A stretch of 64,000 nucleotides of DNA, from positions 1,178,001 through 1,242,000 of the forward strand of contig JBCAML010000016.1 in assembly GCA_038503075.1 (NCBI GenBank). Reading direction: 5' to 3'. The position numbers were made by a program, and so were the translations under genes. This document shows, one piece after another, positions 25,101 to 38,549 of the stretch (positions are counted from its first letter, which is position 1; every line of letters starts with the position of its first letter). The notes under the pieces were generated by a model, which was not told where the DNA came from, made no database searches, and saw only the letters and a program-made list of their open reading frames with translations. This stretch comes from Gyromitra esculenta. Its lineage: Eukaryota; Ascomycota; Pezizomycetes; Pezizales; Discinaceae.

Positions 25101-25295
25101 ATCCTCACTCTCGGGCTCATCGAACTCGGGTGAATATACTGTTGAAGGCAGAATATTATAAACTTCGAGATCGAGAGTGCTGAGTGGGGTTTCTGGCAAC
25201 TTCTTCAAAGACAGAGGCGTCGGACGATGGATTTTAGGGTGGCGGGCGGCGAACTGGAGTGAGGGTCCAACAGGTGGTGGGGACCATGACGCCAT
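22143..25295 (-). CDS. Large disordered Ser/Arg/Pro-rich fungal protein, function unknown
   Basis: The CDS is complement(22143..24626, 24696..25295), 1027 aa, with one phase-0 intron. The N-terminus MASWSPPPVGPSLQFAARHP is followed by an R/S/N-G repeat (about 140-195, units like RNSGR and RTSGR) of the R-x-x-S basophilic kinase site type. Then come Pro/Ser-rich and Lys/Glu-rich tracts (about 330-385). A more ordered stretch lies in the middle (LGEYALDEYPVLLSTLPGDE, about 600-660) along with WRASVFNHFHLPSVTTVRRKLGVAAAKEGIRKMSVSAIPSS. The C-terminus is basic (FEKYMVKDQRKKEERRRMELKRKITVIG). It has no signal peptide, membrane helix or known domain. The conserved-looking islands suggest a genuine fungal-specific protein; phosphoregulation is an inference from the motif density. 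Confidence 0.82.
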
Positions 25296-25632
25296 GGTTT
25301 ACCGAGACCTTTTTTATATGGGTTGGGAGGTGAGAGATGAAATTTAAGGAAAGTGGGGGATCTAGGACTTGGGCAAGGTCGTAAGAAAGCCTGGAAGATG
25401 CAAAAGGCAGCTTGTTTATGTTTTTCTCTTTTGTTTCTTTCGTAAAGATCAGATGGTGTCAAGGAAAGATGGCCTTCTTGTAGAAAGTGCAACAAAGGGT
25501 GGAAAAGCACCACGGAAAGATCGGATGACTGTAGAGTCGTGGAGAGTTGGGAGGATTAAGTATGGTGGGGAGTTCATTGACTAGACGAGCATCCGAGGAG
25601 GAGAGGAGGGAGAGAGGGAGAGAGGAGAAGTA

Positions 25633-25657
25633 GCAGCAGCAGCAGCAGCAGCAGCAG
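25633..25657. repeat. (AGC)n trinucleotide repeat
   Basis: About eight tandem AGC units lie within purine-rich DNA upstream of the minus-strand gene ending at 25295. They are outside the called CDS. Confidence 0.85.
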
Positions 25658-28600
25658 TAGAAGAAGCCGAGCAGAAGAAGCAGAAGCCGAGACAAGACGA
25701 GCAGAGCAAAAGCATCAAAAGAGTAAAAGAGGAGCAGCAGGAATAGCAGCAGCAGCAGGAACAACGGTAATAGGATGGGGGAGCAGAGGAGGGGTGGTGG
25801 CAGGAAACATGACAGCTGGTGGAGGAGAGGGAGTGGATGGCGTGGAGTGGTGGAGGTGGAGGTGGAGCTCGTGGTGGAGGTGATAAAGGTGGTGGTGGTG
25901 GTGGTGTCGTCCATCCACGCCTTCCCATTGAACAAAGAACCACGACAGTTCAATAATGATCACGGCCATGCAAGAGAGCACGCAAGTACATCAAGAACCC
26001 CCGTCCATCCGTCCATTCACCCATTCACTGCTTGAGCGCGGTGCCCACCCCACCCTCCTGTGCCAGTGCAGAGAGTTAGCAGCCAGGCAACCAAGCAAGC
26101 AAGTACAGCACCAAATAGCTCTCGCCAGTGCCATTCCCATCCGCCCATCATCCATTACCGCACGAACGTGATCGCAACGGACCCATTGGAATAGCCTCCC
26201 CCTCCCTCATTCGCGTTCGCGTGCGCGTGCAGCATTGACGTTGGCGGATGGTGTGGGTGAGGGGGAGGCTCGGCGATTGGACATGCGCGGCTTAATGGAG
26301 ATTGGCGAGGGAGAACGAAGAGAAAGGAAAAAGAAAAACCACACAGCGAGGACGGGACACAGAAGGAAGGGGTGTACCGGGGATGTGCCCGTCTGGTGCA
26401 TCAACAGTGCATGTACATATGTACACAGAGACAGGCAGAGAGTCAGTAGAAATGGAAATGGAAATGAAAATAAAACAGTATATTTAAACAATGTGTATAC
26501 AGGTAGCAAACATCGAGGGAACAGAGAGAAGTGAGGATGAATGGACGGCGGAGGTGGCTGACTGATCGCCGCAGATCAGCCTCTGTTGGGCTTGGCGCGA
26601 TTGGGCATATCTTAGTGTTGCGTTCCGATCGGGGTTTCCGGTTAGAATAGAGTAGAGCAGAGTGCATGGAACGGTGCATGGACTGAGGATTGCTGTAGAG
26701 GCAAGAGTATCTCAGACCCTCCCTCTCTCTATCTCCATTCTATCTACATGTACATGTTTCCGTATTTGACTCTATTGTACTTGTAAATTGCTCTACTCTG
26801 CCCTCCTCTGCATTGGGTCTGCATTGCGAGAGTACGAACACCCATCCGATGGCTCCACGATATCGGGACGACACCCGCTGCATTGCTTCTTCGCTCTCAC
26901 AAGAAGGAGCCCCAAGAAAGGCAAAACCCACCATCCCCCCCCAGCTCGACACATTTGTCAAACCCCACAGAAATAGAAACACAAAACCCCAGTTCAAATA
27001 ATTCCCTCTCCCTTACCAGTAGGATTCCCAGATCTCGATAACTGCTAATTGCTAATTGCTAGCTTTCCTTTATTTTCTCCGGCGGCGATATTTATCCGCT
27101 CCTCTAATAAATTATCCCGCTCCCTCCTCCCTCCCCCAATTCTCCGTTGTCGTCATGTTCCCTCCCCCCCATTCGAGCCACCAGACCGCCTCAACCTTCC
27201 CACACAGTGTCAGCTTTTTTTTTTTTGCCGGAGCATCCCATCTGGATCATCCGATCTGGCCTGCCCGCCGCGCGGGCACCGTACCCTCGGGTGTTTAGTA
27301 TTGGTAAAAACGCCTCATATTAAGTTTATCATTGGTAGCGATATCTGGACGATGGGCGCCAGGTTAGTGGATGGTGGGGAACAATACCTTGGTTCTGCAA
27401 AATAGATAGATAAACAGGCAGAAACATTACTCTAGACCACAATCCAAGATCATACCTATTTGCCTGTTTTGTTTCTATCCAAGATGAAGATATCGCTCCT
27501 CCGTCGATCCCTTTCCCTCGTCATGCTCTTCAAGGTACCTCCCTACCTACCTGCCTACATGATCTACCCTCCTTCCCTGACTGCCCCGCTGCTGCTGCTG
27601 ATGATGCTGATGTGCGCAGAGATTATGCGTCCTGATAAAGCTTACCCACTCCACCATACTCTACTCTACCCACGATCGAAAAAAACACCGCATCTCACCC
27701 ATTCACCCACCCTAGCTGCCTGCCTACCTAACTATAGCCTGAGCAGCCTCGCCGCCAAGCCAGTCCCTACAGCCCCACGATTCCTATCCCTACCTGTCCC
27801 TATCCCTATCCCTGGTCCCACGATACCTCATGTTCTAGAAACCGAACACGTAGAGTAGAATCCCCTACTGTTGCTACATTGCAACGTCCCCCTCCCTCCC
27901 CCTCCTTCGCCCCACTTAGTGAAACTGCACACGATGTTACTACCAGCCAATAGATACGTCCCTGACGGTTTTAAGAAGGCTGAAACAGCCCTACGGTATG
28001 GAGGTTGCCCCGGGAGGCTGGGGGCGCAGTGCAGGTATTTCTGCGGCGCTTAGGGATGTGGAGTGTATTTGTGGAGGGGACTAGATGGAGGGGGGAGGGT
28101 TTGGAGGTGGTCTAGATGGAGATGGCGGTTATGCGTAGAGCAGTGATGACGCGGATTTCTTCACAGGTGCATGCTGGGGATACGTGGTGGTGGATAGGTA
28201 GGTAGGTGGTTAGGTGGTTAGCGCTGAGGCGGTGATGGTCGGTACGAAAGCTTAAATTGTTTGAAGGGTTTTATTGCTGTCGTTGTTATGGGTGAGACAT
28301 GGGTCTGTGGTAGCGTGGCACGGCGAGGGAAGATCTAGACCTGGATTTGGGGGGGAGGGTCATTTCGGGTTCGGGTTCTTAGGTGGGGTGGTGGTGTGGC
28401 AGGATGGGGGATGGTGAAGCGCTGATTGCCGCTGGGTTTAAGTATTGATAGTAACTGAATTATCTCTCTGTCTCTATCTCCATTCCTACCTTGGGGTGTT
28501 GAGATTGTGAGATTGTGGTTACCGAAGAAATGAGCAAATTTTCCGGTTTAGTATCGGAGATATATCGATGGTATGCCGTGGAGGGGGGGCGATGGGTTTG

Positions 28601-29170
28601 TCGTGACGTAAAGTGGCGAGTGACTATCTATGATGAGTACCTCGCTGTGGGCGTTCCTAAGTTTTCCAACCGTGCCGCCAGACTAGGCACAATGATTCAA
28701 GGATTTAGTGACTTACTTCCCGGAGATTGAGATAGCGCTTTAAGACCGCTTGTTTTATTTAAACGTGACGAGCTCGCTGGTTTACTAGGTGTTTAATGAG
28801 TAAAAATGAGGTGTATGGGCAAAGGCGAGATATATGAGATAGGATACGGGCTTCTTGTCCTAAGGAGATCCATTGACTACGGCTAGTTTCCAATTGCCAA
28901 AGTCTTCTTCAGCATCTTGCTTGGTATTCTAAAACCTGGGCCACCCTTATCCTGATACAGAACCCCTGTGCTGGTATATACATAATCAACGCAAGCGATA
29001 AATGAATTCCCCTCTCCGGCTTCTTGGGGGTCCGGATAATGAATCAAGACTTTAGAAAAATTTAACTATAATGCCAGCGCAAAACTCGAATCACTGCGCT
29101 GATACCGCTCGGGTTGAAATCATGCCTTTACCCGTGACGGCATATACTTCATGGTCAATCAATCATTAAT

Positions 29171-29199
29171 TCATCGCCATCGCCATCGCCATCGCCATC
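29171..29199. repeat. (CATCGC)n hexamer repeat
   Basis: Four to five tandem CATCGC units occur in non-coding DNA. Confidence 0.85.
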
Positions 29200-32100
29200 T
29201 TCAGCAAGTAGGTGAGCCTTCTAAAGATAAATTCTACTCTAGTTCAGATAGTATCGCTCTCAATTACCTTAACGTGGGAGATGAGAAACTCAGAAATTAA
29301 TATACGTGCCTCTCATCTTTATATCAGTTAAACCTAGGATACAAGCTTAGATTCTCTACTAAGTTAGGCTTAACGGTATAATGGCCATGGCTGAAAGTCA
29401 CTAACTTTTGTTTGGGGCTTAATGCACCTAGCATCTACACACATATCCAGCAAAATTCAAGCACCATACGTCATAGCCCTCGAAAAATCGTAGTCGCACA
29501 ATACTATACAGCCAACCCTCGCTATATGAAATTGTAGTCTATAAGGGCATACAATTTCTCTAATCTCGTATGCCAGGGAAGGTAAATTATACTTTAAATC
29601 CATGGCAACCAATAGGAGTGAGGATCCCAGGATCCTGATCGACCAGCCAAAGATATTACTGTCGCAATTGCCTACTCGCTTGACGTGCAGGGATAACATT
29701 ACATGCTTTATTTATGCATTGCATAATCATAACCCTGGTCTGATCTTCATGGTTGAAGAGTTGTCGTGAAAGCCGACAAGGGTGGCGGGTAACGTCGAGT
29801 GATCGTTTGTGATGACCAATAGCACGGTGGGCTCTTGGAGTTCGGAAGTTTTCTGAGATTCTCAGAAGTCTTTGGGTGGGTGCAAGATTCTTCTAATTTC
29901 GCGTCGGTAATCGCGCCGATCCATCTTTACTCTATATTAACCCTCTAAATTCCTCTATCCAGCCCCATTAAATAGCGAACTATATACATGACCTAAATTT
30001 ATAATATACCGAACTCAAGCAATTACATACAATATCAATGTGGGTGCTCCAATCTACTACGGATGACTACATGTATACTTTGTGGTCGTCCAACTCGCCC
30101 CACTAACGCTAGCTCCCAAGACAACACCAACCGCCACACCTCGTCCTTCAACTCTCCAACCCCACATCCACATCTTCCCCATCAATCTTATTCACAAATC
30201 AGTGGTCTACGAGAATTCAGAGCACTCTAGAAGAAGTCCACTTTAAACAGCCATTGATATCGCTGATATTTCAAACGATAATAACACTGTATCTGAGGAT
30301 GAAGAAATCGTCATTACCATCGAAAACCAGAGACCAAAGTTATATTGCTACAGCCTGCATTCTCGCTTGAGCAAGCAAGCACGGTATTACTGCTGCGTTC
30401 AGGAAGCACTTATCAGACATCCATCAGTCCAAAACGATATTTCTATTCTAACTTTTTGCAGACGAACGGAATATCAAGCGCATTATATGAACAGTCTCTG
30501 GACAAACATCACAAATTATATTCAACGCATACCCAGAATATGCTCTAAAGCTTGCACGTACATGAATTTCCTGTCTAACGTTTAGCAGATCAACAGAGTA
30601 TTTCGTATATTCAATGCGTGGTCTCTGAAAAAGCAAGTAGACGTTACTGCTGCGTTTAAAAAATATTCAACAAGCGTCTCGAAGCAATCGTTTACACTTT
30701 TTCCCGTTTAATGTTTAGCGGATCAAAATAAGATCTGGTAAACTACATGGATAGTCCCCGGGCAAATAGGCGCAGAGTTAGTTCCATATTCATGCCATAT
30801 TCAACAGGCGCTAAGTAGGCTAAGAGAGTATATCGCGCGGTTATTATTAGCTCGTCACTAAAAAAACGCACTGCGGGGGAACTGTTGATAGTGATGCAAA
30901 GCCACACTAAACTACAAGCTTTTCATCATAGCTGCTACCCTGGCAAGCAATTGAGGATTGTACCTACTTGCAGAGTTCAATTTAGTGTTGCGAAAAGGTA
31001 CTACTACATTATTTCAAGCAGTGGAAGTAGGTTGGATCTGGGCATCAATACTGCTGACATTATTTGACTAATAGTACCTCCTAATATTGTCTTCGATGAA
31101 TGCTACTGAGGCGACCATATTCCTACCTGGGCTTAGAGTGATGAAATTGCTTTATGTTAGTTCCTTCAGTTGTATCTGCTAACGCTGATAGGTACTCTTC
31201 GTATCTATATGATTTTTCGAAGCAATCACATATTTCAAAGTATACGTGACTTTTCGAAGCACTCACGAATGTCGAAGAAATTAAATTACTATAAGCTCCA
31301 ACCAATAACAGCTCATAGGCCCTAGATAAAACGCAGATTGAAAAGTCAGAATTGTAGCTACGCCTCTATACCTTTCGCAATTGAAGGTCTGGCCCGCCAA
31401 CTATGAAAAGCGGACGTGGTTGCAACTATGGGAGTGGTATTGCTCCTTCGAGATGCTAACAGATTATCGTTTAAGGTGCGGTAGGGAATAGGAGATATTA
31501 GCAAGTATGGTACCTAACGCGTGGAATTGGAAACGAAGAAATGGAAATTAGCATAGACACTGTAATGTGAACCTAGGAGTTCAGCTTCTAATATTTAAAC
31601 AGCGCTAGCCGAAGGAACAGATTCACGAATGCAAGAAATTTTTTAATGGATTGAACATTGAAAACTGTGTCTAGCGTCTAGAATTAACTCCTTTGCTCCT
31701 TTCGGGGAATAGTTGTGTCCCATTCTTGTAACTGAGCTGACTGTGCTGATTGTATCCAGTTGACACGAATACGCAAGCCGTATGTGGTCATGCTTTTGCT
31801 TTTTCGAATGGTAGCACGGTTTTGGTGCTACAAGTCGTAGCCGATGCTATTGTCGCTCTCCGCTGTCAAAATTATTATGGGAACAGGGATTGGCGAGCGG
31901 AGGTTCGATGCTCACCGCCGGAGCCCGGAAGTCCAGTACGAACCCTGTCCTGAAACTCCGTTTCCATGACAGTTCTACTAGGTTGCGCAGAGACTTGGAT
32001 GTACGCGCTGTGAAATGGGAGAAGACAAGCCTAAGAGTATTCGTTTCGGGGATTGTGGGAAAGGCTGTGCTGTGGCTCGGAATTGGGCAAAGGCAGCTAT

Positions 32101-32957
32101 CGAGAAACGTGATACAATTCGGTTCAATTACAGCCTATAAGTCCTGAGATGGGGAGTGAGAAAGCGCAAGGCTTATGGCATAACATGGAGTTGAGTAATA
32201 TTTTGGTGAGGTGATAGTGGCTTGAATGTCCCAACAGGCAGAGCGCTGAGGGTTAGGGTTGGGTAATAGTTATTTATCTGCGACTGGAAACAGAGGGGAG
32301 GAGGAGCAGGAGAGTAAGAGGGAGTATTGGGCTATTAGGTTATTGTCAGAGATATACCCACTCCCACCGCAGAAGAGTAGAGCTTCTCTCACAGCTGGCC
32401 ATCCCAAGGTAGCTGTGTGTATTGTGCAGATTGCCCCCCCAGATAAATGCACATTCCCAAACGGCCACGGCTTACCGTTCAAGATGCATGCTTCAGCACC
32501 CCTTGGCTACATCCTTCCCTTGCCAAGCCCCAATGCCCCTCCCCTTCCCATCTCGTCTCCGATTCCTCCGTCACTGCCCAAACATTCAATGCCCAACCAC
32601 ATCCCCAACTCCATCCCAACCGTTCTCCGCTGAACTGCCCACCCCTGGCCTCGCTCTACCACGGCGAGAACGATAGCTATCGCTGTCCACCTATCTCTAT
32701 CTCTATCTCTATCTATCCATTAGCTCTCCTGTTAGTTCCTCTCTGCTTGTGCTGTGCCAGAACCAAAGCTTACTGTTGAGTTGAATTGCACAGGCCACGC
32801 AATCACCGCCAGCACTAAACGAGATCCACGAAGAAATCCAGAAACAAAAGAAAGAACCCATAAAAGATTACAAAATAGCCCGATTGAGGAGGAGGGGAAG
32901 AGAAAGTGAAGCAAAGTGAGAGTGAAAGAAAACCCCCCCCCCAGAACCACATCCACA

Positions 32958-35900
32958 ATGGGCGCCGAGAAGGAGGAGAAGCCAGAATACGATGAGTTTG
33001 GGCTTCTTGTGAAGAAGCCGAAGCCCGCACCTCTACTCGACGACGACACCTCCGACACCGATGGCGAGAAACCCATACCCGCAGCTACCACGGCAGTGTC
33101 AGTACCGAGCATAGTGCCTAAAACCGACCCATCACCGCCACCACCGCCCCCAACAGCTCCGAAGGAAGCTCCCATACCTACACCTGCACCACCACCACCG
33201 CCACCACCCGAAATGACAACCGCCGACAAATCTTGGAACGAGAAAAAGATGTTCTCAGAAGACCCAGCAGATCCGTCCTCTACCGTCGGCACCGGTGGCC
33301 CCGTATCCGAGTGGTCGCATCAGCAGATCGTACGGCGCGAATCGGATCATCCTGACCCGAAACAGAGCACGCTTGAGGAACCCGACGAGTGGCAGGATAT
33401 GCCGGCGTTTGCGACGCATGATCTCTATGATGACGATGGAAGGCTTATTGCGCTTGCGGCGGTCGAGTCGGACGAGGAGGATGCGAAGGGTGGTGCGAGT
33501 AAAGGTTACACCCGTGTCTATGATGACGAAGACGCGCAGAGTGCTACGAGTATGGATGAGAATACGAGTTATTTGTTTAAGGAGACGGATGAGGATGAGG
33601 CGAGTCGCAGCCCGCTGAGTCAGATGCAGGCTACGAAGGAGCTGTTGACGGAGGGGCAGAGGATCGCGTATGTGGGGGTTTGTAAATTGGCGATGGTGGA
33701 GATGGCGGCGGAGGTAGGAGGAAGAGGAGGTCAAGGAAAAAGTGTAAAGAGGGAGCTGGGGTGGGCAAAGGAGAGTATGAAGATGTGGAGTCAAAAGATG
33801 ATGGTGAGGTTGTATATGCATATGGACATTTCTCCGGCTGGTAAGTAGGGATGGTAGAGAAAGGGAGAGAGGAAGAGGCCATGGTGGTGGATGTGCTGAC
33901 GGGTGGATAGAGCAGATTATGATTGAGCAGCTCTCAGAGCACGGCGTATTACCCGCCGATCTAACGCCAACACTCATGAATAATTCCCGCGTGCATAACC
34001 CTATGGCCGCCCCGAACCCCTACACTCATCGTCACTCAAACTCAACAGAAACCCTCTCTGCTCCACCGCCATACTCCCCTACCGCCCCTGCAGATGCCCC
34101 GCCAGTCCAGTCCCCAACTCAGCTCTCTTCACAAACCCTCGACATCGACATCCGCTGGACAGTACTCTGCGACCTCTTCCTCGTCCTCATTGCCGACAGC
34201 GTCTACGACGCACGCTCCCGTGTGCTCCTAGAGCGTGTCGGCGCCTCCTTAGGTATCGCATGGCTCGACATCTGCCGCTTCGAAAAGCGCGTAACAGACG
34301 CCCTCTCAATCCAGGAATCCACGGAGCAGAACTGGTCCGAGAAGGAGCACATGGAACACCGGATGAAGAAGGCGCGGAACATGCGGTTCATGATGATGGG
34401 GCTTGCGACAATTGGAGGGGGGCTAGTAATTGGACTCAGCGGAGGATTATTGGCACCAGTGATTGGAGCCGGTTTGGCGGCGGGGTTTACCACGATTGGG
34501 GTTGCGGGTACTGGAACGTTTTTGGCGGGTGCAGGTGGGACTGCGTTGATTGCGAGTGGGATGGTGGTTAGTGGTGCGACGATTGGTGGGAAGGCGAGTT
34601 ATAACCGGACAAAGAGTGTAGAGACTTTTGAGTACCGTCCGCTGCATAATGCGAAGAGGGTTAATTTAATTATTACTGTTTCAGGGTGAGTTTTGATCCT
34701 GGATATAGGGGTTTGAAAGTGGCGCTGATGGGGCGGTAGGTGGATGAATGGGAAGATTGATGATGTACGATTGCCGTACTCGACTGTGGATCCGATTATG
34801 GGGGATTTGTTTTCCGTGCACTGGGAACCGGAGATGTTGACGTCCATGGGACAGACAATCAACATCTTGGCAACAGAGGTAATGATATTTCCCCCGTTTC
34901 CCTCCTAACTCTCAATCTCACCACCCTACAGGTCCTAACCCAATCCCTACAACAAATCTTGGGCTCCACCGTCCTCGTCGCGCTTATGGCTTCCCTCCAG
35001 CTCCCAGTCGTCCTCACAAAACTCTCTTACCTCCTCGACAACCCTTGGTCAGTCTCCCTCGACCGCGCCAACTCTGCTGGCCTTATTCTCGCCGACTCCC
35101 TCATCAACCGTAACCTCGGCGTTCGTCCTGTCACCCTCGTAGGGTATTCCCTCGGCGCCCGTGTGATTTTCTCCTGTCTCCGCGAACTTCAACGTCGCCA
35201 CGCCTACGGCCTTGTTCAAAACGTATACATCTTCGGCTCCCCCGTCGTCGTCAAAAAAGACGAATACGCCAAAGCTGTATCCGTCGTTTCAGGCCGGTAC
35301 GTAAACGGATACGCGCGCAACGATTGGATCCTCGGGTACCTTTTCCGGGCGACCAGCGGCGGTATTGGCCGCGTCGCCGGCCTCGCCCCAGTCGAAGGCA
35401 TCCCCAGCGTTGAGAATGTCGATGTCACAGAGCTCGTCGACGGACACATGGCGTACCGCGCTGCCATTCCACGTCTATTACGTCGTGTCGGCTTCGTCGT
35501 CCTCAGCGACGAATTTACCGAAATTGAAGACCCAGACCCGGATCGGCATCGCGAGCGACAGCGAGAACTAATCAGCGAACTCGATGAAGCGCGGAAGGAG
35601 CTCGAAAAAGGCGATACTAAAAAACGACGGTTCACGTTCTTTGGGCGTGGGAAAGAAGTCGCAAAAAAGAAAGATTGGGAAACGTACGAAGACCATTCGT
35701 CTTCCTCCCGCAACAACAACGGTGGTGGAGCGCCAGAGACAGATCCAGAGAAGATGCCGGATGGTGGTGTCATCTTCGACGTCGACGCGATCCGAGCAGA
35801 GCTTGCAAAAGCCGAACACGAGGAGATGAATGTGAAGGAACTAAAAACAACTTTACCACCACTAAAAGCATCATCATATCTAGCGCCCCAAACTCCACAT

Positions 35901-36359
35901 TCCACGCTTCGACACGCGAAGAGTTTCGGAGATGCTGCGGCGGCGGGTGGCGGTGCGGGGACGGTTAGTGGGTATAGGGCTGCTAGTACTACAAAGTTAG
36001 ATTCATACTCCTATAGAAGTGGAGGCTTCCAATATGATTCGGACAGCGAGGACGAGTTTGGAAACCGCCGGCGAAAACCCGGCGAGGAGATGCCGACATT
36101 GACATTCGACGAGGGAGGCGGAGGATGGGGTGATCAGAAGAGCTCCAGCGGATACGGTAGTATGTATCCGCAGAGGAGCACAAGTTATGGATACACCGAG
36201 AAAAGTACCGGATATACAGAGCAGAATAGTATGGGGTATAGACCGGAGTTGAAGAGTAGTAGTACCACCCCGGCTGTAGCGGGAAGGAATGTTTGGGCTG
36301 ATGATGATGATGATGAGTTTGCTGGGGAAGAAGGAGAGATGACCATGACGTTTGCATAG
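32958..36359 (+). CDS. Mil1/TMCO4-type DUF726 lipase-like membrane protein
   Basis: The CDS is join(32958..33840, 33911..34685, 34740..34878, 34932..36359), 1074 aa. It begins MGAEKEEKPEYDEFGLLVKK and runs through an acidic, Pro-rich disordered region. A helical domain follows, then a Gly-rich hydrophobic segment (about 455-515, MMGLATIGGGLVIGLSGGLL), which should insert into a membrane. The alpha/beta-hydrolase part has GYSLGAR (about 670-676, nucleophile Ser about 673), FGSPVV, RYVNGYARNDWILGYLFR and VDGHMAYR with a candidate catalytic His. This is the DUF726 family: human TMCO4 and yeast Mil1/Yfl034w, which binds the mu subunit of clathrin adaptor AP-1. It probably acts at Golgi/endosome membranes; enzyme activity is unproven. 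The tail is disordered and acidic. All introns are GT-AG with consistent phase. Confidence 0.93.
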
Positions 36360-37018
36360 TGGATTAATGGACCGGGTGATGTGGGTGGTTTTCTTTTTTT
36401 TTGTATAGGGTTCTTTTTTTTTGCATGGTAGCGGTTTGGAGCTTTTCTTGTCCATTTTTCTTTCTTTCTTCTCTCTCTTCTTCTGGTTTAGCGAGTGGGT
36501 TGGGGATGTGGGATTATGGATGGTTAAGAGCGTGCTGAGATGTTTAGCTGTTAGGGAGGGATGAGTTGTTTGGGGTTTTTCGGCTAAGGGACTGTGGATG
36601 CGTGTGTGGGTAGGTAGACAGAGTAGTTTACATTTTATATGGCGTTTTTATATATATAGTTATTAGCTGTGATGATTTACAGAATTGTGGATTTTTTTGT
36701 ATGTACTAGATTGTTATTGCATCGCGATTCTGAACTTCTACGGATGTTGAATGTCGAATGTTGAATGTTGGTGAGGTGGTTATATCATGAATTATCACTC
36801 GATGGACTCTTGTGGGGTCTTGGCGGTGGGTATCAGTTTGTTTGTTTGTTTGTTTTTTTCATACTCGCATGCAACCGTTAGGTTATGGCGGTGTACTTTT
36901 TTCTCCTCCTCTTTTGAAGCATGTCCCATTTGGGCGCCGGGTATGGAAAATCTCCCCTGGAGCCTAAAACCATCCACATGCCGGGTAAGGAATCCACGAT
37001 TAATATCCCAATGAGTTG
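36360..37018. other. 3' flank of the Mil1-like gene
   Basis: T-rich 3' UTR-like sequence, a (GTTT)n run at about 36837-36856, and a copy of the TCACTCGAT motif at 36784-36803. No gene was recognised. Confidence 0.55.
36784..36803 (+). repeat. Copy of dispersed motif ATCATGAAWTATCACTCGAT
   Basis: It reads ATCATGAATTATCACTCGAT. Similar copies lie at 40901-40920, 42299-42318, 46799-46818 and 56822-56842 (plus strand) and 20516-20534 (minus strand). Confidence 0.7.
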
Positions 37019-37101
37019 GTCCCCTGAAGGATTCGAACCTTCGACCTCAAGCACTCTGTGCCAAGGCCACCTGACAGTCTACCCACTAGACCACCAGGGC
37101 G
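37019..37101 (-). tRNA. tRNA-like sequence, isotype not determined
   Basis: On the minus strand a D arm with A box TGGTCTAGTGG (stem GTCT/AGAC) precedes a T arm with a perfect B box GGTTCGAATCC (stem GAAGG/CCTTC). Length is about 83 nt. A stem TCAGG/CTTGA can form the anticodon arm if about 11 nt between its strands is an intron. However, the acceptor strands pair poorly, and no anticodon loop with U33 was convincing. It may be an intron-bearing tRNA gene that I cannot fold by hand, a tRNA pseudogene, or a tRNA-derived SINE head. Confidence 0.55.
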
Positions 37102-38549
37102 CGGTGGGTATCAGTGACCCTAGGTAGGATCCTGACGTTTTAGTCTTTGTTAGTTGGAGGGTGTCTGCAGGTCTGTAGAAACCGGGGCTTTGACGGGAGA
37201 GGTGAGAGGGGCGAGGTTGGCTTTACAAGCTTGATGTGAAATCTATGGGTACAACTCAACCATATAAACTTTGATCCGAGGCAAACCCCTATATAGGGAG
37301 ACTAAACTGCTCGAATCACAAGCCAGCGAGCTGAAATAAGCTGTATCCAGTTGTGGCAGCTGTAGATTCTGTGTATACTCGGGTATCATTTCATTTTTTT
37401 TCCGGTTTCATCTTGTTTTGTCTATTGAGTTTATTTCAGACGTACTTTTGGTTTAGATAGATTGCAATTGGCTTCCGCCACTGAAGATCTTCGTGGCGGT
37501 GCAATAGCTGTATGATCAGTGCGTACAATGACGGGCTAGAGTGTCTAATCTTGAGGGGTGTTTTCGTGATGGGTAACATATATGCAGCCAAACTCTTGAG
37601 AATCTTCTTTGCATATATCACCAATAACTATAGAGCATTATTCACGCCACGCCATTCCGTTCATCACCACCTTTCTCCCCGTTTCTAACCACACATACGT
37701 CTACAAGTATTTACTGAGAGCCCTACAAACTGAGTACCTTTTTTTGTCAACTAATTTCCTCGCTCTTGGTTTTGATTTTTGATTTTCTTAACTTATCGAC
37801 ATACGGTGACGAGAAGTAAGCACACTGACGAACGGATTCTAAGAAGCAGTTTCATCTAGGATCTTGAATCGGTAGACTACACTAGTGCTCTAAGTCTGCT
37901 TCTCTACACTAGGAAAGCTTCTAGTGAGCTGTTTTGCTTGTATGAAATGCTTCTAGTCCTGCTAGCGCCAGGCAGAGATTATGAGATAAGACAGCTACAG
38001 CTACGCCACGCAGCAGTCTACTCGTTTACCTGCTCTCCTAGCTGATCAGACTCTATAATTTTGCTTTCCTTGTTCCCGCGTAGGTGGAAGAATCATGTAT
38101 TTTACCGTGACTGCTGTTCTTTAGTACGGGATAGGCTGGAACCGCGGTCGATTATAAGCTTACTTCTAGTAGGCATTACTCTGCTGTGGGAGTGGTGGCA
38201 GTATGCTGCAGCTGGATACGCTGTATACATGTAGTTTCAATCACTTAAAGTATAGAACAAATCTATTAACCCGTCTAGATATCGTGATCTGTGCTACTAA
38301 AATTTCTACCCTTATAGAGTAGATACCCCTATAAGCTAATCGTCTGATACCAGTAGATAAAGGCTGATGTTGCCAAGCATATCCTTATAAAGTGAACCCT
38401 TATAGGGCGATTGAGTTGTAGTAGCCACTAACCGCCAACAATGCTACAGCAATATTACGTAATAATATGTAAATAATATCACGTGACTAATTTATCCTCA
38501 TAATCGCATTGTCTCGACCTAGGCTCCAGCTCTGTATGGGCCCACTTAA
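37102..38549. other. Intergenic, no gene seen
   Basis: AT-rich sequence with a TACATGTA site near 38226. No coding or RNA signal was recognised. Confidence 0.55.

Larger units (their letters stand above)
25296..32957. other. 7.6-kb gene-free region rich in low-complexity DNA
   Basis: The region holds (AGC)n at about 25633-25657 and runs of GA, CT and GT. It also has (CATCGC)n at about 29171-29199 and (TCTATC)n at about 32694-32717. Many short frames exist, but none has a recognisable domain. MKISLLRRSLSLVMLFK at 27484 looks like a signal peptide followed by a possible GTACCT donor, but no downstream exon could be supported. Around 30383-30660 short motifs recur (TTACTGCTGCGTT twice). The last 500 bp is presumably the promoter of the Mil1-like gene. 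Confidence 0.5.

Noticed and set aside
25459..26035. Ser/His/Leu-rich frames around the AGC repeat
   Set aside because: They are translations of a microsatellite and purine-rich DNA in several frames; there is no domain and no ATG context.
27484..27858. Possible secreted protein starting MKISLLRRSLSLVMLFK
   Set aside because: The leader looks like a signal peptide, but no convincing downstream exon or homology was found.
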